From assembly GCA_905250115.1 (NCBI GenBank), contig CAJNOI010000005.1, positions 434,001-498,000 on the forward strand: a DNA stretch of 64,000 nucleotides, in the 5' to 3' direction. How positions within the stretch are numbered: the stretch's first letter is position 1; each line of letters starts with the position of its first letter. Shown here piece by piece: positions 57,101 to 64,000 of this stretch. Origin of the DNA: Adineta steineri. Taxonomy: Eukaryota; Rotifera; Eurotatoria; Adinetida; Adinetidae. The translations under genes and the position numbers were made by a program. The notes beneath the pieces were generated by a model, which was not told where the DNA came from, did no database searches, and saw nothing but the letters and a program-made list of their open reading frames with translations.

Positions 57101-60100
57101 AAAAAATAGTTAGTATAAGCTTTAGGTTCACATGTTGCCATTTCCTTACTATCTTCTCTTTTATAAATCTTAGCAACCGGAATGAAAGTTTAATGATAAT
57201 TGAGAATCGACTATCTTGTAAAACCTATGAACAAAGAGCACTAGACCGCTTTTTCATAATTCTCTAGCAAAAACAATGCTGTCGGATGACACTAATAACA
57301 AAGGCTATACTGTTTTCGAAAGATGAGTAAAAGTAAGTTCTTACGCATCCTTCTTTAACCGTTATATCGCAATCGTCATTCCATGTTGTCCATGTACCTT
57401 TTCCCAACCATTCTTTTCTTAGCACGAATGCTAAGTCGATATCCAGAATTAAACCATCTGAAGAGTAAAAAATGACTCAATTTGGATAATCAGTCAAACT
57501 AAAATCAAAATGTAAAAGCTTTTCTTAGTACACAAAGGAAAAAGATTTCGATATTATATTGTACATTTATCACTAACAGAATGGTTAAAATAACGAAAAG
57601 ATTTTATCATTTATTAACAAAAGTGAATAATATCTATTGAAAATAAAAGGCTATCTATTTTACCACAGTGTCGTGATGAAAACGTGAAATTCTAGTTCAG
57701 AATATCATCTTTTCTTTTCTTTTTCTTATTATTTGAAGATCTGCTCGAGTCCATTCGCATCTGAACAGTGGCGAATTAATCTTACAGCTGGTCTTGCTGC
57801 TAATTTGTCTATTTATACACGAAGAGACTATCGTCGTTTTCTTTCTGCTCATTTACAATTTCTTCAAGGATTATGTCAGCTTTCCATGAATGCAGCAGAC
57901 AATTCGGTCAATCAATTTCTTACCTCATTACTTGTCACTTCTGAACTTCTTTCAGAAATAAATTTTCATCAAAAGCTTGAATCATTGATCGAGCAGAGTA
58001 AATCAAATGCTCCTACAACATTTCGTCATCTTCTCTTCTTAATTCAAACTATCAATCATGGAAATGCTTTCATGTCAACTTATGGAACAACTTTCGAATA
58101 TATTGTACCTAAAAATGCATCTACTGAATCTTATTTATCGACTACAGCTCTAATCTATGATGATGAATGTTCTTGTGGGTTATATTCAAATTGTACAACA
58201 CAAGCAAATTTTATCACATTCAATTCTTCTAGAATAATTCCAATTCCAATTAAAGGTTTAAAAATAGGATGTACACCAAGTGAATCACTTCGTGCTTCGA
58301 CTCTTGAATGTTTCTATGATAGTTCATGTATTAATCTCATTCATGAATATACTAATTACAACAATTCTCATGATCCTCTTTCTACAATGAAGAGTCGTGT
58401 CTCGATTAACACTACAATAGCTGAACTTATTGATAATCTATTCATTGAACAATGGTCAACAAAGATGAATTATACATCTTATTTTCAGCAATGCTTACCA
58501 TCATATTGTTACTATATCAGCACTCAAAAATTCAACTTCCTCGATATAATCACTCTTTTACTTAGTCTTCAAGGTGGTCTCGCAATCGTTCTTAAATGGA
58601 TTTGCCCTAAAATAGTTCGAATTGCATCTAAAATAAAAGATTATCGAAAAAAGCGAGTGAATACTGTTAACCCTGGCCGTGCTCTTGAAGAAACATCTGA
58701 TGATATTTCTAACACACCCGTTGATAATGTTACTACTAATTTAGAGACAAGTTCAACGCCTGAAACGTCTCCGTATGTCTTTTTTTTTTATTTTTTTTTG
58801 ACTTGTAATTCAGAATATCTTTTTATTAGGACAATTACTGGTAGATCAGTTCGACGTACTTCCAAGATCTTCTTTGGATGTATACTATTGACTAGTGTAA
58901 TTGCAGCTTTGATTATTTCTTCATTTTATATCGTGCGACAAGGTAAGAATATAATTGTCAAAGCAAGTACAAATGTTTTCACTAGACATCACCCTATATC
59001 CATTCCAAAGCTTCAAAATGAATTGAAGAATTTTCTTAAACAATCTGAAGACGCAGGGAAAACAGCTAGTCTACTTTGCATTGACGAGTCTATAAGAGAC
59101 AACAAAAATGAGTCCTAGAGACTGAATTCTGTTAGGAATTTGTTTTCAGTGCACTGCATGGTTGTTTAACACAGAGTATGGAGTGCATTTAAAAATGATT
59201 GTACTAGCTAACTTTGAAAAAAATGAATCGATTCAATGATAGAAACTAGGCGGCTTTCACTAAACCGCAGAAAAACAGTTCACATCTAATAACTAAGTAT
59301 CTTTTAATATTATTTTAATACAATATATATTTATCAATGTATATTTCGAGAAGTTCCTAGTTCTGATCGTTTTAAGATATAGTGTCTTTCTAGTTATTTT
59401 TCATAATAAACTATTCTATTTGTGATCTTGATATTTAAGCCTAATCAATTGTTTAACAGAATATTTATTAAATATGTTTTTACTAGCTTCTTCGATCAAC
59501 ATGACAAATGATACTAATTTGAACCCAACAACAAACACAACAATGTCAACATTTTCAAGTACAGCAAGTCAGTAACTTTAACCAAAAAATTAATATTCAC
59601 ATTTAAGATAAATTCGTCTAGTTAGATTTATTAGTTGCTTAGTAATGTAACAATACCATCTCGTCCTTATTTCAATGATTAGAATTATTTGAAAAACACT
59701 GCGGAATCATAGAATCATCTGTTGAGATAGATTATCTCGAATATCAATATTTTAGATGCTTTCATTACAATAAAAAAATAGTACTACTAAACATTTTCGC
59801 TATGCGTCACATCTTGATCATTGGCGACTCATTTCATCAGGCTGTTTTTCTAAAACTTGTAGAAAACGTCATTTCTTCAACAAACACACTATATAAATCG
59901 GAAAGTTCATTCATTTTCTGTGAATTTTACAGAAATGACCCGATGACGTGAGGCGCCATTGGGCAAGATACGACGTATAGTAAATATGTCCAATACCGGC
60001 TTTTAAGCTCTATCTCAAGAGATGGAAACACTTAAATATATTGCTTCGTAAATACATAAGGTTTAATATAGTTTTAGCTTGCATAAATATCTTCTCATAT

Positions 60101-61275
60101 ACTTTTAGTTCGAGAATACGGAAGAGTAATTCTTTATTTTCTTTTTATTAGCACCAATTTGCCAATTAGAATTTCGATCGATATCGATGAACACATCAAA
60201 TGTTTATCTTGATGCACATGCATTTGTTTTTGCTGATTTTAATAATGATAATCGACTCGATCTTGTGTTTTATTCTGAATTTTACACGACTCTGAATCTA
60301 CTGTTTGGGGATGGTTATGGAAATTTTGGAGCAAAGAATATTATTCCAATGAAAAGTTTTATTTCCTTATCTCATATTGACGTTGGTGACTTCAATAACG
60401 ATAATCACTCGGATCTCGTTTTAGTCAATCACACCCATATTGGTATACTCTTTGGAAATGGCAACGGAGCTTTTGGAGCAGTTATTAGATTTGAACTGGG
60501 AGAGAAATGCACGCCAGTTGACATCACTGTGGCTGACTTCAATCATGACAATTACTCAGATATCGCTGTCGTCAGTTTGTCCAATAATAATATTTGTGTG
60601 TTTCTAAAAAGTAACGACAATTTTTCATCGCCATTTATATTCTCTACTGGACATAATAGTCAGCCTCGAGCATTAAATGTCGGTGACTTTAACAATGATG
60701 GTCACTTAGATATTGCTGTAACCAATAATAATGCTGTGAATGTTGGTGTATTTATTGGGTGCGGTAACGGAACTTTTGAAGTACAGAAACAATCTTTTAA
60801 TTTCTTTGGTTCCGATCCGAATAATCTAGCAGTCGGTGATTTTGATGGTGACACTCATCCAGATATTGTTATCTCCAATCGTGAGGACAACATAGTTTGT
60901 ATCTTATCTGGATATAGTAATGGGAGTTTTGGTATCAGACAGAAGTTTTTTATAAAATCTGCATTGAAAACACCTTCAGTTGCTGTAGGTGACTTTAACT
61001 GTGATGGCCATTTAGATATCGCTGTTGGAACGACTGGTCGATGTGTCATAGATGCTTTAGTAGGATATGGAGATGGTCATTTTGAAACGCAAACAATATG
61101 TTCGAATCACCAGACTGATAATGACATTAGAATCACTGTTCATGATTTTAATGCTGATACTTTTCAAGATATAGCTGTTATATATCTTCGTACTGATACG
61201 ATAGATATTCTTTTAAACGTATGTGAATGTTGCATGTCTAAAATTCTCAAGAAAAGCAACTCTAGTCTCCAATAA
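51191..61275 (+). CDS. Large predicted 7-TM protein: three repeated ectodomain units plus seven FG-GAP repeats
   Basis: Twelve exons (51191-51359, 51718-52010, 52456-53016, 53064-53370, 53435-53572, 54058-54662, 55427-56042, 56652-57019, 57739-58772, 58830-58942, 59487-59567, 60152-61275) total 5,409 nt, an exact multiple of three: 1,802 residues plus stop. An acidic N terminus (EDDYDDDDEPKDPE) precedes three units of TM - ectodomain - TM. Each begins near TRLYILLL, ITRAYLILLTG or ATRLYIALFIGG, carries CPCS (or CPCS-like), a YxxF and HxxC segment, GCxPxESLxxSTLxC or a variant, and an EQW/EEW motif with a C..xxC pair, and ends in a GGL-containing TM. A seventh TM (KIFFGCILLTSVIAALII) leads to a Thr/Asn linker and seven FG-GAP/VCBS repeats with DFNxDxxxD calcium loops (GDFNNDGHLDIAV). 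The fold suggests a seven-bladed propeller. Function is unknown; adhesion or receptor roles are inference. ATG at 51191 is the first in frame; an upstream exon cannot be excluded. Confidence 0.8.
52246..52298. repeat. Telomere-like GTGGGTGTGAGTGT inverted repeat in an intron
   Basis: GTGGGTGTGAGTGT (52246-52259) and ACACTCACACCCAC (52285-52298) are perfect 14-bp inverted arms with a 25-bp centre. They lie within intron 2 (52011-52455) of the large membrane-protein gene. The layout is the same as at 13721-13783, including a following CTCAAG. Confidence 0.6.
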
Positions 61276-61932
61276 TTCTAACAATTTTGATGCTTATAAG
61301 TCTCTAACATAGTGCAAATCACTAAGTAAAACTTTTGTTGCTAAGAAAAGTATCACATATACTTTGTGGAGTTCTCTTATATACTCTTATTTTTATGTTC
61401 TCAATCTTTTGCTTGCTTCTTTTGTATATTTTATCTTTTATTCTATTTCTTATTTGTGAAGATCGCAAGCTGCAATATAATTATTATATTTGCCTCTAAG
61501 TATGTTAATCAAAATATCTATATGAGGTTGTTACAATTATCAGCTAATCAAATACTTTCTAATAAACGAGAAAATTATATAGATATATTTATCAAAAGTT
61601 TCGTTACAGTGTCACACAAAAAAAGAAAATTCTATTCTTCTTAATGAATTAAAGTTTGCAGATTTTTCTTAGATTGTAGCAAGCGATATATACTTTCAAT
61701 AAGGGTTTAGGAGTATGGGTGTGGATGCGAATGTAGGCGTACGTTTTATTTGACACCTGCATCCACAAAAATTTCTAATCATAAAATATTTTGATTGTAT
61801 TAAACAATATAAGGACAGCAACATAATCGCTTTCTTGACTTTCTTGTGTAACTATACCTTGAGAGTGTTGGTGCATGAATAACAGACGCCCAGACCCACA
61901 CTCGAGATGTACATGATCCTAAATATGTTTAG
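61276..61932. other. 3' flank of the large gene with a telomere-like hairpin
   Basis: Probable 3' UTR, then at 61720-61728 TGTGGATGC and at 61759-61767 GCATCCACA form a perfect 9-bp inverted repeat inside a longer GTATGGGTGTGGATGCGAATG element. A further CCAGACCCACACTCGAG piece lies near 61895. An open frame at 61366-61644 is low-complexity and not called. Confidence 0.5.
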
Positions 61933-62300
61933 ACATAACAGAATTACATCTTCGATATAATAAAATTAGTGATGTTGGAGTATAACATTTAGCAGATGCT
62001 TTAAAAGAAAGCAAAGTAACACTTGTCCTCTCAATTTCTTTTTAATTTCAATTCATTTTTTTATTTATTAAATAGACACTTACTGCACTGTATCATCAGT
62101 GTAATGATATTAGAGATGAAGAAGTTGAATACCTCTCATATGCTTTACAAGAGAGTACAGTAGAGATTCTATGTTATATTTATCTTTAATAAATTCATTT
62201 TATTATTCGATAATAGACACTCTGTACATTAAAGTTGCATGACAATAATATTGGAGATACTGGAAAACAACATCTATTATATGCATTACAAAATAAGACA
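61933..62300 (+). pseudogene. Leucine-rich-repeat gene remnant (NLR/RNase-inhibitor-type LRRs)
   Basis: Three exon-like blocks, each just after an AG and each starting ACA: 61933-62015 (83 nt), 62076-62159 (84 nt) and 62217-62300 (84 nt). Blocks two and three translate to 28-residue repeats (CNDIRDEEVEYLSYALQEST; HDNNIGDTGKQHLLYALQ), the length and pattern of ribonuclease-inhibitor-like LRRs. The first block has lost one base near its start and has a TAA (61983-61985) where Gln is expected (KISDVGV-stop-HLADALKESK). Donors follow blocks one and two (GTAACA, GTAGAG); block three has none. One repeat per exon is common in this class. The rest of the gene is absent, so this is a decaying fragment. 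Confidence 0.7.
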
Positions 62301-62985
62301 AAAAAATATGGGTTTGGGTGTGAATATTATTAGTATTCTTTGGTACAATGTCTTTGTTCGAAAAAGACCTCTGTTTTACAGTTTACCTGTAGTTTTAGAA
62401 AATTCCATTTACAACGTAAAATATTATCGGTTTTTCATTGAAAGCCTTGAATTCTACAATGTCTTGTTTAAATGTGACACAAAAAATCTAAAAGCACATT
62501 TAGGATCATCGCCCTAAGGAATCCTCTATCGAACAAGTTTGTTTCGTTTCTTTTTTCTTGTTCTCGTATGGTGTTTGGAAATATCTACCAAAGCGGACGA
62601 AAAGAAATGATGTGATCACGTTCTCGCTCGTTTGTATATGATACATGGTATTTTGTCGTTCTATCTTTTCACCAATGTCTCATTGGCATATTATCACATG
62701 TAAACTCGAAATGAAAAAGAAAGATATATCCTAGTGGATGCGTATTGTGCAACTGAGAATAATTGAAACAGTAGGTGTAAGCGAACATATACATTCTTTG
62801 TTCGCATTCTTTCACACATATAATCATATAGTATTTCTTTCTTTTCTTCACATATATCTATCTGGTATTTTCCTTTTTTTTCTTTATCTTAATTCGTTCT
62901 TCTTCTGTTGCTTTAACTTATATTGAAATTTCCAAGTGATGAATGAAAAGATATCACTTAGGTATTTTCCTAGAATATGTTATAG
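62301..62985. other. Non-coding AT-rich sequence before the gap
   Basis: Starts with ATGGGTTTGGGTGTGAAT (62309-62326), another telomere-like half-site. After that nothing gene-like was recognised. A pyrimidine-rich stretch leads into the N run. Confidence 0.5.
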
Positions 62986-63085
62986 NNNNNNNNNNNNNNN
63001 NNNNNNNNNNNNNNNNNNNNNNNNNNNNNNNNNNNNNNNNNNNNNNNNNNNNNNNNNNNNNNNNNNNNNNNNNNNNNNNNNNNNN
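62986..63085. other. Assembly gap (100 N)
   Basis: Exactly 100 N, the conventional placeholder for a gap of unknown length. Sequence on the two sides should not be assumed to be adjacent. Confidence 0.98.
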
Positions 63086-64000
63086 TTTTTTTTTGAATCT
63101 TTCTATTATTTTGATTACTTTTTCTATTTCACTTAATTACATAAAGATGTTTACACAGAAACTGAAAACACACTGCAATAGTACGTCATTTAGTTATTTT
63201 AATTTTTTATTTTTGATAAATTTGCTTAGTAACTGTACGTAGAAATATAATCTCAATTTTTTTAAATATTTATCTATATTCTTTAGGATTTGATATAATT
63301 GTTTGTTGCAATACAAATAAGTTCCTAGGTAATACACATAATGATTAATATGACTTTCTCTCAGAATATAATTAATATTCATTTTCCATTGAAAACATAT
63401 AAAGTATAGCATAATTACTAAAAAGGAAAATTATATCAACTATCGATTTATACTCAATGAGACGCAAGGAATCGTTATGATCTATCCTTGAAATAAAACA
63501 AAAATACTTTCTTTTCTCCTTCTTTTTCTTTTTTTCACATTTTGTTTTCTGATAATAACTAAATAAAAGAGATATCTTTAATAATATTTTTATAGTATTA
63601 AATGTGAATATGATTAAATTATATATTTTCATTTGATTAAGATTGATAAGGTCAAATGTGGATTGTTTGAAAATGCTTAAGATTACTCGAGTAAAGTAAG
63701 AATATTATCACAGTGTTAATGTTAGAGTTAGTATTGAACAAGAGATTCATACATTTATATTAATTGAAAACCTGAATTACATATAGCGTTGTTTACTTTT
63801 ATAAAATAATATATAACTATTAGAAGATTTATTTTTGAATTATTTTTTGTACGTAATTGTTCATCATATATATAAAATTCTTATTCTATTAGTTAGTCGA
63901 TCGAAAATATAATATATATATATAATGTATTATTCAGATATTAATTTTCATGGCTGATAGATATTTGAAATATCTTTCGGTAAAATCAAATATTATTATT
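63086..64000. other. Non-coding AT-rich sequence after the gap
   Basis: No convincing frame, RNA gene or repeat. TA-rich runs occur near 63910-63925. Confidence 0.5.

Overview
The window is eukaryotic nuclear DNA. It is strongly AT-rich, and most genes are cut by many introns of about 45-75 bp with acceptors ending in TTTTAG or similar. The gene content is animal: cornichon, ERO1, ST13/Hip, eIF4A, Chibby, Kidins220, DDX3 and CTTNBP2. A large gene at the right carries an ectodomain type that I associate with bdelloid rotifers, with FG-GAP repeats attached. Small pieces of GGGTGTGGGTGTG-like sequence resemble the TGTGGG telomeric repeat reported for bdelloids. I infer a bdelloid rotifer (Adineta/Rotaria type); the sequence alone cannot name the species. 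A run of exactly 100 N (62986-63085) shows this is a scaffold with an assembly gap.

Layout. <1-4324 (-): a RIG-I-like RNA helicase preceded by a death effector domain (DED), with a second DED reading frame just upstream. 4917-5404 (-) cornichon and 5690-7050 (+) ERO1 are transcribed divergently. 7287-8067 (-): a broken fucosyltransferase-like gene. 8340-10579 (-): an F-box gene. About 11067-13605: an ancient duplication of a gene's 5' end, one copy carrying a 0.5-kb insertion. 14635-16537 (+): an SLC17-type transporter. 17196-18796 (+): ST13. 20820-22805 (-): eIF4A with a tRNA-derived element in an intron. 23988-24390 (+): Chibby. 27562-33448 (+): Kidins220. 34316-37845 (+): DDX3. 39915-42285 (+): a DUF389 membrane protein. 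43327-48570 (+): CTTNBP2. 51191-61275 (+): a 12-exon gene coding for about 1,802 residues. 61933-62300 (+): a decayed leucine-rich-repeat gene remnant.

How the genes relate. There is no operon-like functional grouping, as expected for an animal genome. Cornichon and ERO1 both act in the early secretory pathway and share a 285-bp divergent promoter. eIF4A and DDX3 are both DEAD-box translation helicases but are 11 kb apart on opposite strands. Kidins220 and CTTNBP2 are both ankyrin-containing scaffold proteins.

The two most unusual loci are the DED/RIG-I-like gene at the left edge, a possible invertebrate RNA-sensing receptor whose CARD position is taken by DEDs, and the triplicated-ectodomain, predicted 7-TM, FG-GAP protein at the right. 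The latter's twelve inferred exons keep one open frame across 10 kb.
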